Of a stretch of DNA of 64,000 nt, positions 16,123-26,410 are shown piece after piece. The stretch lies in the NCBI RefSeq assembly GCF_002899715.1, contig NZ_PPEK01000001.1, forward strand, positions 310,001-374,000, in the 5' to 3' direction. This DNA comes from Enteroscipio rubneri. Its GTDB lineage: Bacteria > Actinomycetota > Coriobacteriia > Coriobacteriales > Eggerthellaceae. The number at the start of each line of letters is the position of its first letter. Positions within the stretch are counted from its first letter, which is position 1. The position numbers and the translations under genes are program-made. Under the pieces are notes generated by a model. It saw nothing but the letters and a program-made list of their open reading frames with translations. It had not been told where the DNA came from and made no database searches.

Positions 16123-19100
16123 ATGGCGAGGTACCGCGTGTTCGAATACATGGATGATATATCCGAGATCGTATACGTTGCCGATATTGAGACTCACGAG
16201 CTGCTGTACCTCAACGACTCCGGGCGTCGCCTGTTCGGCGTGGAGGATATCGCGGGGCGCACATGCCACGCAGTGCTGCAGGGATCCAACACTCCGTGTT
16301 GTTTCTGCACGAACACCCGGCTCCGGCACGAGGAGAACTACACGTGGGAGCGTATCAACCCGCTGACGAACCATCGCTACCTGCTGAAAGATCGACTCAT
16401 CGATTGGCAGGGTCGCACGGCGCGGCTCGAAGTCGCGTTCGACATGACGGCAAGCTCGAACGGGCAGGCCGATTTCCGCATTGCGCTCGATGCCGAGAGC
16501 ATGGTGCTGCAGTGTGCTCGCGATCTGAATGCGGCGCACGAACTTGCCAGCGCGACGGACGGCATGTTGCGCCGGTTGGGGGCTTTTCTGCGTGCCGATC
16601 GTGCGCACATGTTCGGCGTGCGGGGCGACCGCATTTTCGGCGTGCGCGAGTGGTGTGCGATCGGAGGGCCTTCTCGCTTGCGCAACCTCGAAACCATCAA
16701 GGAAGCTACGCTTCGCAGATGGGAGCGCTTCTTCTCGCGAGGCGAATGCGTGGTGATCGACGATATCGAAGAGCTCCGTGAAGCTCAGCCCGTCGAGTAC
16801 GCGTTCCTGAAAGACCACGGTATCGATGCGGTGGCGGCCGTTGCGTTGGGGCGGTTGAGCGGGGTCTCGGGGTTTCTTGTGATCGAGAACCCGCAGAAAA
16901 GCCTCATCAAGAACACCCGATCTTCGCTGCAAACGCTCTGCTACTTCTACATGAGCACGGTGCACCGCATCGAGAACGAGAAGAAGCTCACCCTGCTGAG
17001 CTTTCACGATGCGCTGACCGGACTGTACAACCGCAACCGCTATATGAGCGATATCGCTTTCCTCGGCGCGCGCGAAGGCTCGCTCGGTGTTGTGTTCATG
17101 GATGTCAACGACCTCAAACTGGTGAACGACCGCTACGGTCACGGGCGCGGAGACGAGGCCTTGCGCATTTGCGCGGCGAAGATGAGGGCGGCGCTTGGCG
17201 GAGCCGACCTGTACCGCATTGGGGGCGACGAGTTCGTGGCGCTCGCTGTCGATGTCGAGGAGGATGTGTTCGTCGCTATGGTGGACCGCCTCGAGCAGAC
17301 ACTGAAGGTCGAGGAAGGCGAAGCGGGCCTCTTCGTCTCGGTGGGTGCGAGATGGTCGCCGGACTGCAGCAGTGTGGAGGCGTTGTTGACCGCAGCCGAT
17401 CAGGATATGTACGAGAAGAAGCGCTCGTTCCATGCCGAACGAGCGCTGGCGAACGCGCTGCCTTACGAAGACGCGGATCGGTTGGGGCGCGAAGCGCTTG
17501 AGGACGATATCGTGCGCGCGCGGGAGAGCGCGTTGTTGCGCGAGTACAACATGTTGATGAGCGCGCTGCATGTCTCGGTGAGCAAGCATCTGTTCACCGA
17601 GCGGTTCGAGGTGGTGTGGGCGAACGACTACTACTACGCCATGACCGGGTACACGCGTGAGGAGTACGAGGACCTGTTCGACAACTGCTGCGCCGCGTAT
17701 TTCGCGAGCGAGCCCGACGAGTACACCGCCTTGAGCAAGGCGGTCGTGGAAGCGTACGAGGCGGGGGAACCGGGTTACGAGCTTCTCATGCACATGCCCT
17801 GCAAAGGAGGCGTGTACACGTGGATTCGCGTGGTAGGCATGTTCACGAACGAGATTATCGACGGCGCGCCGGTCATCTACGCCACGTTTGTGAACGTTGA
17901 CGACGTGGTGCAGATGGAACGCGAGCGCTCCATAACCTATGACAACATTCCCGGGTTCGTGGCGCGTTATCGCGTGGCGCGAGACGGGCTCATGCTGCTG
18001 TACGGCAACAAGCGATTCGTCGATTTCTTCGGCCCGATCGGCGACGTTTCGTCAAACTCGCTGCTGCAAGAGAATCTCCAGATCAACGACGCGGTAATTG
18101 GCGCTCAATACGAGCGTATGCGCAACGGCGAGCCCGTATCGTTCGATGCGGAGGCGTTGAGCGTTCAAGGGAATCGCGCCGCATTCAAGATTTACGCCGA
18201 ATGCGTCAACCGCATCGAAGGCGATCCGGTGTACCTCGTGCTGTATCTCGACATGACGGAGATTGTCGAGCAGCGGCACTTGACGGAACGGGCGATGGCC
18301 CAGCTGCGGGAGCTCGCATACGTGGATCCAGTGACCGGCGGGCGGAATCGCGTGAGCTTCGAGTCGGATGCGACCTCCGTGCTGAAAAGTGCATCTGAGG
18401 GCGCGTACGCGTTCGTCTCCCTCGATGTCGACAAGTTCAAGGTGATCAACGATCAATTCGGGCTTGAGCAGGGCGATGCGGTGCTCAAGGTGCTGTACGA
18501 CAGCATCGCGGGGCAGCTCGACGCGGGCGAGTTCGTCGGGCGCATTTCCGCCGATCTGTTCAACCTGCTGCTCAAGACGAACGCTTCCCAGCGCCTCGAA
18601 GCGCGACTCGAGGAGATGATCGCCGAGGCGAATCGCGCGCTCGTGTTCGACGGCGTGAACACCTACCTGCTGACCGCCACCGCAGGCGTGTACGTGGTGG
18701 ACGATCCTGCGCTGCCGATGATCCGCATTCGCGATCGCGCGAACGTGGCGCGCAAGAAAGCCGGCGCGCGGCGCGCGGGACGCCTGTGCTCGTGTCGTCT
18801 GTACAGCAACGAGGACCGCGTGCGCCTTGCGAACGAGAAGGATATCGAGAATCGTATGCGCGAAGCGCTCGGGGCGGGCGAGTTCGTCGTGCACCTTCAG
18901 CCGAAGCTCGATCTGCGCAGCGGCAAGGTGGTGGGCGCCGAGGCACTCGTGCGATGGCAGGATCCTTCGAAGGGCCTTGTACCGCCAAACGACTTCATTC
19001 CGCTCTTCGAGCGCAACGGATTCGTCGTTGACCTCGATCTGCACGTGTTCGAACAGGTGTGCGGGTTGCAGCGCGCGTGGGCCGATGCCGGCATGCGACC

Positions 19101-19632
19101 GATTCCCGTGTCGGTGAACCTGTCGCGCATGCATCTGCGCGATCCGCGCTTTCTCGATCGGTTCGAAGCCATCCGCATCGCCCATGGCGTTCCTGCTGCG
19201 CTCATCGAGTTCGAGCTCACCGAGACGCTCGTGTTCGAGGACCCACAGATGCTGTCCGGCGTTATTGATCGCATCCATCAAGCGGGATACACCTGTTCCA
19301 TGGACGATTTCGGCAGCGGGTACTCGTCGCTCAACGTGCTGAAGAACCTTGAGGTGGACGTGCTCAAGCTCGACCGGGTGTTCTTCGACGCGTCGGAGGC
19401 GGGTGATGCGCGCGCAACCGACATCATCGCCGTCGTCATTGAGCTGGCGAAGCGCCTTGGCATGAAGACGGTTGCCGAGGGCGTGGAGACCGAGGCGCAG
19501 CGTCGCTTTCTCGCCGAAGAGGGATGCGACATGATCCAGGGTTTCCTGTTCTCTCGGCCGGTGCCGCCGGACGAATTCGAACACCGAGCATTCGGCCGAT
19601 CATGCGATGACGCACGGTCGGAATTATCGTGA
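16123..19632 (+). CDS. Multidomain PAS/GAF-like, dual GGDEF, EAL protein
   Basis: This 1169-residue protein probably makes and degrades cyclic di-GMP. Order: PAS-like (~1-105), GAF-like sensor (~130-270), GGDEF 1 (~285-440) with an intact GGDEF at about 367-371, PAS-like region (~460-700), a second GGDEF-like domain (~715-850) whose motif is degraded to ISADLF near 807, then an EAL domain (~900-1160). EAL residues look complete: EALVRW at 940, NLSRMHL, ELTETLVF, DDFGSGYSS, KLDR, AEGVET. No RxxD inhibitory site is obvious before GGDEF 1. No transmembrane segments are seen, so it is cytosolic. It stands alone with no linked effector. Confidence 0.9.
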   Translation: MARYRVFEYMDDISEIVYVADIETHELLYLNDSGRRLFGVEDIAGRTCHAVLQGSNTPCCFCTNTRLRHEENYTWERINPLTNHRYLLKDRLIDWQGRTARLEVAFDMTASSNGQADFRIALDAESMVLQCARDLNAAHELASATDGMLRRLGAFLRADRAHMFGVRGDRIFGVREWCAIGGPSRLRNLETIKEATLRRWERFFSRGECVVIDDIEELREAQPVEYAFLKDHGIDAVAAVALGRLSGVSGFLVIENPQKSLIKNTRSSLQTLCYFYMSTVHRIENEKKLTLLSFHDALTGLYNRNRYMSDIAFLGAREGSLGVVFMDVNDLKLVNDRYGHGRGDEALRICAAKMRAALGGADLYRIGGDEFVALAVDVEEDVFVAMVDRLEQTLKVEEGEAGLFVSVGARWSPDCSSVEALLTAADQDMYEKKRSFHAERALANALPYEDADRLGREALEDDIVRARESALLREYNMLMSALHVSVSKHLFTERFEVVWANDYYYAMTGYTREEYEDLFDNCCAAYFASEPDEYTALSKAVVEAYEAGEPGYELLMHMPCKGGVYTWIRVVGMFTNEIIDGAPVIYATFVNVDDVVQMERERSITYDNIPGFVARYRVARDGLMLLYGNKRFVDFFGPIGDVSSNSLLQENLQINDAVIGAQYERMRNGEPVSFDAEALSVQGNRAAFKIYAECVNRIEGDPVYLVLYLDMTEIVEQRHLTERAMAQLRELAYVDPVTGGRNRVSFESDATSVLKSASEGAYAFVSLDVDKFKVINDQFGLEQGDAVLKVLYDSIAGQLDAGEFVGRISADLFNLLLKTNASQRLEARLEEMIAEANRALVFDGVNTYLLTATAGVYVVDDPALPMIRIRDRANVARKKAGARRAGRLCSCRLYSNEDRVRLANEKDIENRMREALGAGEFVVHLQPKLDLRSGKVVGAEALVRWQDPSKGLVPPNDFIPLFERNGFVVDLDLHVFEQVCGLQRAWADAGMRPIPVSVNLSRMHLRDPRFLDRFEAIRIAHGVPAALIEFELTETLVFEDPQMLSGVIDRIHQAGYTCSMDDFGSGYSSLNVLKNLEVDVLKLDRVFFDASEAGDARATDIIAVVIELAKRLGMKTVAEGVETEAQRRFLAEEGCDMIQGFLFSRPVPPDEFEHRAFGRSCDDARSELS

Positions 19633-19670
19633 GGGTTCGTTAAAAAGAGTGCGGAGCTCTGGTACCTCTG

Positions 19671-19679
19671 TGCTATACT
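19671..19679 (+). promoter_or_regulatory. Extended -10 promoter of rpsA
   Basis: TGCTATACT is an extended -10 element (TGN plus TATACT) with no good -35. It would give a 5' leader of about 160 bases before rpsA, long enough for the autoregulation known for S1 genes; no specific structure was identified. Confidence 0.45.
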
Positions 19680-19845
19680 ACTATGGCTTATAACGCACAA
19701 GCTGTAAGCGCATTGTAATGTAGGCCCCCGAGACATGTTTGTTACGCCGCTGCACGGGCAAGTTTCTTGCACAAGCGAACATGGTGAAGTAGCAAGTAAT
19801 CATGACGAAGGGTCCCCGATTGGTAGGAATTGAAAGGGGTCCGTT

Positions 19846-21051
19846 TTGACCGACATCAAAAACACGTCCGTCATCGACTTCGAAGACATCTCCGACGCTC
19901 AAATGAACGAGATGATCGACGGTACGCTGACCGATTTCGACGAGGGCGATCTCGTCGACGGCACGGTCGTCAAGATCGAGCACGACGAGGTGCTCGTGGA
20001 CATCGGCTTCAAGAGCGAGGGCGTCATCCCCTCCCGCGAGCTGTCCATCCGCAAGGACGCTGATCCGTCCGACATCGTGAACCTGGGCGACGAGATTGAA
20101 GCTCTCGTGCTCCAGAAGGAGGACAAGGACGGTCGTCTAATCCTGTCCAAGAAGCGTGCCGAGTACGAGCGTGCTTGGATTCGCGTCGAAGAGAAGTTCA
20201 AGGCCGGCGAAGTGGTCACGGGCGAGGTTATCGAAGTCGTCAAGGGCGGCCTCATCCTCGACATCGGTCTGCGCGGCTTCCTGCCGGCGTCGCTGGTCGA
20301 CCTCCGTCGCGTCAAGGACCTCGACATGTACTTGGGCACCGAGATCGAAGCTCGCGTCATCGAGATGGACCGCAACCGCAACAACGTCGTGCTGTCCCGT
20401 CGCGTGCTGCTCGAGGAAGGCCGCAAGAACGAGCGCGCCGAGATCCTCGCGAAGCTTTCCAAGGGCATGCGCCTCAAGGGAACCGTTTCCTCGATCGTCG
20501 ACTTCGGCGCGTTCGTCGACCTCGGCGGCATCGACGGCCTGGTGCATATCTCCGAGCTGTCGTGGAACCATGTCAATCATCCCTCCGAGGTCGTCAAGGT
20601 GGGCGACGAGGTGGAGGTCGAGGTCTTGGACGTCGACTTGCAGCGCGAGCGCATCTCGCTCGGCCTCAAGCAGACGACGGAGGATCCGTGGATCAAGCTC
20701 GTCGAGAGCTACCCGGTGGGCACCATCGTCGACGGCAAGGTGACGAAGATTGTGCCGTTCGGCGCGTTCATCGAGCTCGGCCAGTCCATCGAGGGCCTCG
20801 TGCACATTTCCGAGATGGCCATGCGCCACATCGACACCCCGGCCCAGGTCGTCAAGGCCGGCGACGAGGTGAAGGTGAAGGTCATGGAGATCAACCCGGA
20901 TCGTCGTCGCATCTCCCTGTCCATGAAGGCCGCCGCGGCTGAGCTGGGCTACGAGATCGAGGTCGACGAGACCATCCAGGCTGAGGAGCGTCCGGCCAAG
21001 AAGAAGGCCGAGAAGAAGGAAGTTCCTGCCGAGGAGGCCGCAGCGGAATAG
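19846..21051 (+). CDS. rpsA: 30S ribosomal protein S1
   Basis: This 401-residue protein contains four S1 RNA-binding repeats at roughly residues 37-105, 120-190, 205-275 and 292-362. The third and fourth show the best consensus (VSSIVDFGAFVDLGGIDGLV and KIVPFGAFIELGQSIEGLV). Four repeats is typical of Gram-positive S1, shorter than the six-repeat proteobacterial form. The C-terminus is a charged Lys/Glu/Ala tail (KKKAEKKEVPAEEAAAE). The start is TTG at 19846 after GAAAGGGG, giving TDIKNTSVIDFED. A terminator follows. Confidence 0.95.
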   Translation: MTDIKNTSVIDFEDISDAQMNEMIDGTLTDFDEGDLVDGTVVKIEHDEVLVDIGFKSEGVIPSRELSIRKDADPSDIVNLGDEIEALVLQKEDKDGRLILSKKRAEYERAWIRVEEKFKAGEVVTGEVIEVVKGGLILDIGLRGFLPASLVDLRRVKDLDMYLGTEIEARVIEMDRNRNNVVLSRRVLLEEGRKNERAEILAKLSKGMRLKGTVSSIVDFGAFVDLGGIDGLVHISELSWNHVNHPSEVVKVGDEVEVEVLDVDLQRERISLGLKQTTEDPWIKLVESYPVGTIVDGKVTKIVPFGAFIELGQSIEGLVHISEMAMRHIDTPAQVVKAGDEVKVKVMEINPDRRRISLSMKAAAAELGYEIEVDETIQAEERPAKKKAEKKEVPAEEAAAE

Positions 21052-21084
21052 CACGCATCTGCTTAGTTTAGATTGTTCGATTGG

Positions 21085-21116
21085 CGGGGCCGATGCGTAA
21101 GCGTCGGCCCCGTTTT
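21085..21116 (+). terminator. Terminator after rpsA
   Basis: A 9-bp perfect stem CGGGGCCGA / TCGGCCCCG, extended inward, is followed by TTTT. It ends only 20 bases before the mnmA start. Confidence 0.8.
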
Positions 21117-21135
21117 CTCCAGGAGGAGGAATCGG

Positions 21136-22203
21136 GTGTCTCAAAGGCGCAGCGTCGGGCGTATCGCGCTCGGCATGAGCGGGGGCGTCGACAGTGCGGT
21201 TTCGGCTGCGCTGCTGCTTCGTGCCGGATACGAGGTGATCGGCGTCACGTGCCGGTTCCGAGACGACGCGGCGAACGCGCAGGCAGCGGCTGATGCGGCA
21301 GCGGTCTGCGCGCACCTGGGCATCGAGCATATAGAGCGCGATTGCGTCGAGATGTTTGAGCGCGTCGTGATCTGCCCGTTCGTCTCGGCCTACGTTGAAG
21401 GCCTCACGCCGAGTCCTTGCGTGGGCTGCAACGCGCTGTGCAAGGTGCCCGCTCTCCTGGAAGCGGGCGATGCGTGCGGATGCGATCGCGTGGCTACGGG
21501 GCATTACGCGCGCATTGTGCGCATGCGGGCGAGTGGCCGCTTCGCTGTGAAGACGGCGCTCGACATACGCAAGGACCAAAGCTACATGCTCGCTCTGCTC
21601 TCGCAGGATCAGCTTGCGCGCCTCGTGTTGCCGCTCGGCGGCACGACGAAGGTGGACGTGCGCTTGACGGCGGCTGATCTGGATCTACCAGTGGCCGAGA
21701 AGCCCGAGAGCCAGGATGTGTGCTTCGTTGAGGGCGACTATCGGGATTTTCTCCGCGAGCGAGGCGTCGTGGATGCGCCGGGCGCTATCGTGGATCGTAC
21801 GGGGCGGGAGCTTGGCCGACACGGGGGACTTGCGAATTATACGGTCGGGCAACGCAAAGGCATCGGCGTGGCGGCGGAGGAGCCGTACTATGTGGTGGGC
21901 AAGCATGTCGAAACGGGAGAGCTTGTGGTCGGTTTTGCCGAAGATGCGCAGATCGGCGCAGTACGCGTGCGCGGGCTGCAGTGGCAAGCCGTTAGTCGTC
22001 CTCCTGAGCCGCGCGCAGCGTTCGTGAAACTGCGGTACCGCAGCCGAGCGGTTCCGTGTATCATTAAACCGGAAGGTTCGTGCGGCGCGCGCATCGCGCT
22101 GAGAAGCCCGCAGCCAACAACGGCGCCGGGGCAGTATGCGGTCCTCTACGAGGGTGACACGGTGCTCGGAGGCGGCATGATCGAGGAGGTAGAGCAAGCA
22201 TGA
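21136..22203 (+). CDS. mnmA: tRNA-specific 2-thiouridylase MnmA
   Basis: This 355-residue enzyme thiolates U34 of Lys/Glu/Gln tRNAs using ATP and relayed sulfur. The PP-loop LGMSGGVDSAVSAALL, the cysteine-bearing TPSPCVGCNALCK, VATGHYARI, KDQSYMLALLSQDQL, and PESQDVCFVEGDY with the second conserved cysteine are all present, followed by YTVGQRKGIGV. The start is GTG at 21136 with AGGAGGAGG upstream. It overlaps coaE by four bases. Confidence 0.95.
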   Translation: MSQRRSVGRIALGMSGGVDSAVSAALLLRAGYEVIGVTCRFRDDAANAQAAADAAAVCAHLGIEHIERDCVEMFERVVICPFVSAYVEGLTPSPCVGCNALCKVPALLEAGDACGCDRVATGHYARIVRMRASGRFAVKTALDIRKDQSYMLALLSQDQLARLVLPLGGTTKVDVRLTAADLDLPVAEKPESQDVCFVEGDYRDFLRERGVVDAPGAIVDRTGRELGRHGGLANYTVGQRKGIGVAAEEPYYVVGKHVETGELVVGFAEDAQIGAVRVRGLQWQAVSRPPEPRAAFVKLRYRSRAVPCIIKPEGSCGARIALRSPQPTTAPGQYAVLYEGDTVLGGGMIEEVEQA

Positions 22204-22799
22204 GGAAGCTGTTCATCATCGGCGGTATGGGCGCGGGCAAGTCGACGGCGCGCAAGACGCTGGTAGACCAGGGCCTGCCTTTCATCGACCTCGACAAGGT
22301 CGGCCACGATATCCTTCTGTGGGATACGGTTAAAAGCGACTTGGTGGAAGCGTTCGGGGAGGATATCATCGGTTCCGACGGTGAGATCGATCGCGGCGCT
22401 CTTGCTCGCAAGGCCTTCGTCAGCCCGGCAGATACACGCAAGCTCAATCGCCTCACCATGCCCCGTATTGAGGAGTCGTTCACCGACCGTCTGAAGGATC
22501 TGGAGAACGAGGGCCACAAGGCCGTGGTTGTCGAATACTCCGTGTTCAAGAACCGCCAGACATCGATCGCCTACGATGCTGACGTGGTTATCGCGGTGCT
22601 TGCTCCGCTCGACATGCGCATTGAGCGCGCGGTCAAGAGCGGCTGGGACGAGGACGACGTGCGTCGCCGTATTGCCCGCCAGATCACCGATGCCGAGCGC
22701 ATTGAGGCAGCCGACGTGGTATTCAACAACGACGGCACCCCCGAGGAGATGCGCAACAAGGTGCTAGCCTGGTGGAGCGAGTACTCGAAGGATCTGTAA
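22200..22799 (+). CDS. coaE: Dephospho-CoA kinase
   Basis: This 199-residue enzyme adds the 3' phosphate in the last step of CoA synthesis. The P-loop GGMGAGKST is at residues 8-16, the acceptor region IDLDKVGHDILLW follows, and the lid-type R-rich segment RVKSGWDEDDVRRRIARQ (here RAVKSGWDEDDVRRRI) is present. Length is typical. ATGA overlap with mnmA indicates coupling. Confidence 0.92.
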   Translation: MRKLFIIGGMGAGKSTARKTLVDQGLPFIDLDKVGHDILLWDTVKSDLVEAFGEDIIGSDGEIDRGALARKAFVSPADTRKLNRLTMPRIEESFTDRLKDLENEGHKAVVVEYSVFKNRQTSIAYDADVVIAVLAPLDMRIERAVKSGWDEDDVRRRIARQITDAERIEAADVVFNNDGTPEEMRNKVLAWWSEYSKDL

Positions 22800-22803
22800 A
22801 GCG

Positions 22804-22832
22804 AACGAAGCCCGGCAATCGGGCTTCGTTTT
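22804..22832 (+). terminator. Bidirectional terminator between coaE and yeiH-type gene
   Basis: An 11-bp perfect stem AACGAAGCCCG / CGGGCTTCGTT with loop GCAAT overlaps a short T-run on the plus strand (22829-22832). The symmetric arrangement may also stop minus-strand transcription from the convergent transporter. Confidence 0.85.
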
Positions 22833-22856
22833 CTCGGGCGATATTCGATGTTCCGG

Positions 22857-23930
22857 CTACCACAGCCCGAGGACGTGCTGCATCCCCAGGCTGACGGCGG
22901 CTATGGCGATCCAGCAGCAAAGCCCCATAAAGATGGGCTTGCCGCCGGTTTTCACCAGATGCACAATATCGGTGTTCAGACCGATGGCCGCCATGGCCAT
23001 GACTATGAAGAATTTCGACAGCGTCTTGAGCGGCTCGAACAGCATCATGTCGACGCCGGCAGCTGCAGCGAGCGTCGTGATGACGGATGCGAGTAGGAAC
23101 AGCACGATGAATGCTGGCAGCGCACGGCGCAAACTAAACCCGCCAAGTTTGCCCGAGGGCATGACCACATTGTGCTGCTGCGCCTCGAGTGCGGCTGGAT
23201 CGCGACGCTCGCGTCGTGCCACCCAGATACCGAGTACGAGCGTGATGGGGATGATGGCGAGCGTGCGCGTGAGCTTCACAATGGTGGCCTGATCGAGCGC
23301 ATTCGATCCCGGATGCATGCCGTCCCACGCGGCGGCAGCGGCTGTGACCGAAGAAGTGTCGTTTACCGCGGTGCCGGCGAACAGGCCGAAGCCTTCGTTC
23401 GACATACCGAGCGCACCTCCGAGTGAGGGGAAGATGAGCGCTGCCAGCACGTTGAACAGGAAGATGACAGAAATGGCCTGAGCGACGTCTTTGTCGTCGG
23501 CCTTGATGACCGGCGCGGTGGCCGCGATGGCTGAGCCTCCGCAGATGGACGATCCCACGCCGATGAGCGTCGACGTTTCCGACGGCATGTGCAGCACTGA
23601 ATGGAGCGCGAACGCAACGATGAGCGCCGTGGCGACCGTGGCGCCGATGATGGGAAGCGACATCATGCCCACCTGGGCAATCTGAGCAAGGTTCAGACCG
23701 AAGCCTAGCAACACGACGGCGGCCTGCAGCACCTTCTTTCCGGTGAACGCGATGCCGTGCTGCACGGATCCGCGCGTAGGCTGCTTCCAGAACACGGCCA
23801 GAGCCATGCCGGCCACGATGGCGAACACGGGCCCGCCGATGAGGGGAAGCGCTTGCCCGGCGAACCAGCACGGCAGGGCTATGGCCAGGCATACGACCAC
23901 GCCGGGGAGGTGCTTCTTGATTGTGCTCAT
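22857..23930 (-). CDS. YeiH/UPF0324-family membrane transporter
   Basis: This 357-residue protein has ten or so membrane segments and the conserved family stretches [44 protein letters not shown] and [12 protein letters not shown]. Members are annotated as putative sulfate/sulfonate exporters, but direct evidence for the substrate is sparse. The frame begins earlier, but the ATG at 23930 follows AAAGGAA and begins a normal cytosolic N-terminus. It is divergent from uvrB and carries no linked LysR gene, unlike many homologues. Confidence 0.88.
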   Translation of the reverse strand: MSTIKKHLPGVVVCLAIALPCWFAGQALPLIGGPVFAIVAGMALAVFWKQPTRGSVQHGIAFTGKKVLQAAVVLLGFGLNLAQIAQVGMMSLPIIGATVATALIVAFALHSVLHMPSETSTLIGVGSSICGGSAIAATAPVIKADDKDVAQAISVIFLFNVLAALIFPSLGGALGMSNEGFGLFAGTAVNDTSSVTAAAAAWDGMHPGSNALDQATIVKLTRTLAIIPITLVLGIWVARRERRDPAALEAQQHNVVMPSGKLGGFSLRRALPAFIVLFLLASVITTLAAAAGVDMMLFEPLKTLSKFFIVMAMAAIGLNTDIVHLVKTGGKPIFMGLCCWIAIAAVSLGMQHVLGLW

Positions 23931-24126
23931 GCCGGTTCCTTTTTGTCTGTCCGCCGCCGACGGCGATCGAGTATACCACGGCATGCCGGTACGCCTCGAA
24001 CAGGGTGGAGAATCGATATCGATTTAAGATGGAGCGCACGTCGGGCGAGCGACAACTCACGTTGGATCAGCGATGGGACCGGTGCAGGCTTGTCGCGGAA
24101 GCTTCCCGCTCCTTACGGTTTTATCA

Positions 24127-24140
24127 CGAACATATGTTCA
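24127..24140. promoter_or_regulatory. LexA-binding SOS box upstream of uvrB
   Basis: CGAACATATGTTCA matches the Gram-positive LexA consensus CGAAC-N4-GTTCG with one mismatch. It overlaps the predicted -35 of uvrB, as expected for repression until DNA damage. Confidence 0.8.
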
Positions 24141-24163
24141 TGTCAGGTCGGCTGTGCTACACT
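24135..24163 (+). promoter_or_regulatory. uvrB promoter
   Basis: TGTTCA (24135-24140) and TACACT (24158-24163) are separated by 17 bases; the -35 is covered by the LexA box. Confidence 0.55.
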
Positions 24164-24193
24164 GGTTCCCTTACCTATGCGGGAAGGAGCAGC

Positions 24194-26344
24194 ATGGCGC
24201 ATCTCTCTAACATCGATGGTCTTGAAATGGAGGGCAAGCTGCCGGAGGTGCGGCTGGCAACGACGCCTCTCAAGGTGGTGTCGCCCTACGAGCCGTCGGG
24301 CGACCAGCCGCAGGCCATCGAGAAGCTGGCCCGCGGGGTCGAGGACGGCCTGCGCTACCAGACGCTCCTGGGCGTGACGGGCTCGGGCAAGACGTTCACC
24401 ATGGCCAAGACCATCGAGGCCGTGCAGAAGCCCACGCTGGTCATGGCGCCGAACAAGACGCTCGCGGCCCAGCTGGCCAGCGAGCTGAAGGAGTTCTTCC
24501 CGAACAACTCCGTGGTGTACTTCGTGTCGTATTACGACTACTACCAGCCCGAGGCCTACGTGCCCTCGTCCGACACGTTCATCGAGAAGGACGCCTCCAT
24601 CAACGAGGAAGTGGAGAAGCTGCGCCATGCGGCCACGTCGGCCCTGCTCTCGCGGCGCGACTGCATCGTGGTGGCCTCGGTGTCGTGCATCTACGGCATC
24701 GGCTCGCCCATGGACTATGCCGGCATGGCGGTGTTCGTGGACAAGCAGAAGGAGATGGACCGCGACGACGTCATCCACGAGCTCATCGACATCCAGTACG
24801 ACCGCAACGACTACGAGCTGAAGCGCGGCACGTTCCGCGTGCGCGGCGACAACCTGGACGTGTTCCCGCCCTATGCGGACAACCCGTTGCGCATCGAGTT
24901 CTGGGGCGACGAGATAGAGCGCATTGCGGAAGTGGACAACGTCACGGGCGAGGTGGTGAACGAGTTCGAGGCGCTGCCCATCTGGCCCGCGTCGCACTAC
25001 GTGGCCACGCGCCCGAAGATGGACCGCGCGCTCGGCACCATCCGCGACGAGCTGCGCGAGCGCCTGCAGCAGTTCAAGGAGGAGGGCAAGCTGCTCGAGG
25101 CGCAGCGTTTGGAGATGCGCACGAACTACGATCTGGAGATGATGGAGACGATGGGCTTCTGCTCCGGCATCGAGAACTACTCGCGCCACATCGACGGGCG
25201 CTCGCCGGGCGAGCCGCCCTACACGCTCATCGACTACTTCCCGAAGGACTTCCTCTGCATCATCGACGAGAGCCACGTGACGGTGCCGCAGATCCGCGGC
25301 ATGCACGAGGGCGACCGCTCGCGCAAGATCACGCTGGCCGAGCACGGGTTCCGCCTGCCCAGCTGCCTGGACAACCGCCCTTTGCGCTTCGACGAGTTCG
25401 AAGAGCGCATTCCGCAGTTCGTGTACGTGTCGGCCACGCCGGGCGACTACGAGCAGAAGGTGTCGCAGCAGCAGGTGGAGCAGATCATCCGCCCGACCGG
25501 CCTGCTGGACCCCGAGATCATCGTGCGCGGGAGCGCCTCCCAGATCGACGACATCATCGACGAGTCCAAGGACCGTGCCGCCCGCGACGAGCGCGTGCTC
25601 ATTACCACCCTCACGAAGAAGATGGCGGAGGATTTGACCGACCACTTGCTTGACCAGGGCGTGAAGGCGCGTTACATGCACTCGGACATCGCCACGCTCG
25701 AACGCGTGGAGATCCTGCGCGAGCTGCGCCAGGGCAAGTTCGACGTGCTCGTGGGCATCAACCTGCTGCGCGAGGGCCTGGATTTGCCCGAGGTCTCGCT
25801 CGTGGCCATCCTCGATGCCGACAAGGAGGGGTTCCTGCGCAACCACCGCTCGCTCATCCAGACCATCGGCCGCGCCGCCCGCAACGTGTCGGGCCAGGTC
25901 ATCATGTACGCCGACAAGATGACCGACTCCATGGCGCTTGCCATCGACGAGACGAAGCGCCGCCGCTCCATACAGATGCAGTACAACGAGGACCACGGCA
26001 TAGAGCCGCAGACCATCCGCAAGGCCATCAACGACATCATGGACTACGTGACCGACGAGGTGGGCAACACCACGGCCGAGCAGGTGAACGCCGAGCTGGC
26101 CGCGCTCTCGCGCGAGGAGGTGCTGCGCATCATAGCCTCCATGGAGGACGAGATGGCCTCGGCGTCCCAGAGCATGGACTACGAGGAGGCGGCCCGCCTG
26201 CGCGACCAAGTGGTGAAGCTGCGCGCGAGTGTGGAGGGTTCAAGCGAGGAGGACGTGCTGAAAGATCTGAAGAAGGGCGCCCGCAAGGGCAGCGCCTTCG
26301 GCAACCGCAAGAACGCTGCCTACGGGAGCAGCCGAAGGTCATAG
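24194..26344 (+). CDS. uvrB: Excinuclease ABC subunit B
   Basis: This 716-residue damage-recognition helicase of nucleotide excision repair is complete. Walker A GVTGSGKT is near residue 60, the beta-hairpin region [15 protein letters not shown] follows, then [23 protein letters not shown], and helicase motifs [18 protein letters not shown] and QTIGRAARN. The C-terminal UVR motif ([17 protein letters not shown]) binds UvrC. The ATG at 24194 after AAGGAGC is chosen over longer in-frame alternatives. An SOS box lies upstream. Confidence 0.97.
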   Translation: MAHLSNIDGLEMEGKLPEVRLATTPLKVVSPYEPSGDQPQAIEKLARGVEDGLRYQTLLGVTGSGKTFTMAKTIEAVQKPTLVMAPNKTLAAQLASELKEFFPNNSVVYFVSYYDYYQPEAYVPSSDTFIEKDASINEEVEKLRHAATSALLSRRDCIVVASVSCIYGIGSPMDYAGMAVFVDKQKEMDRDDVIHELIDIQYDRNDYELKRGTFRVRGDNLDVFPPYADNPLRIEFWGDEIERIAEVDNVTGEVVNEFEALPIWPASHYVATRPKMDRALGTIRDELRERLQQFKEEGKLLEAQRLEMRTNYDLEMMETMGFCSGIENYSRHIDGRSPGEPPYTLIDYFPKDFLCIIDESHVTVPQIRGMHEGDRSRKITLAEHGFRLPSCLDNRPLRFDEFEERIPQFVYVSATPGDYEQKVSQQQVEQIIRPTGLLDPEIIVRGSASQIDDIIDESKDRAARDERVLITTLTKKMAEDLTDHLLDQGVKARYMHSDIATLERVEILRELRQGKFDVLVGINLLREGLDLPEVSLVAILDADKEGFLRNHRSLIQTIGRAARNVSGQVIMYADKMTDSMALAIDETKRRRSIQMQYNEDHGIEPQTIRKAINDIMDYVTDEVGNTTAEQVNAELAALSREEVLRIIASMEDEMASASQSMDYEEAARLRDQVVKLRASVEGSSEEDVLKDLKKGARKGSAFGNRKNAAYGSSRRS

Positions 26345-26410
26345 GGGCTCAATCGGCCTCGCGTGGTAGAATCATCAAACTTGCACGATCGCAGGGGAGG
26401 CGATTCGAGT

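Noticed and set aside
15781-17793. 670-residue minus-strand frame spanning the Fur-family gene and the GGDEF/EAL gene
   Set aside because: It crosses two real genes and their spacer, which a genuine gene would not do, and shows no homology.
24143-26209. 688-residue open frame antisense to uvrB
   Set aside because: Codon-shadow composition (repeated Arg/Leu/His/Val) and no domain; uvrB on the other strand is certain.
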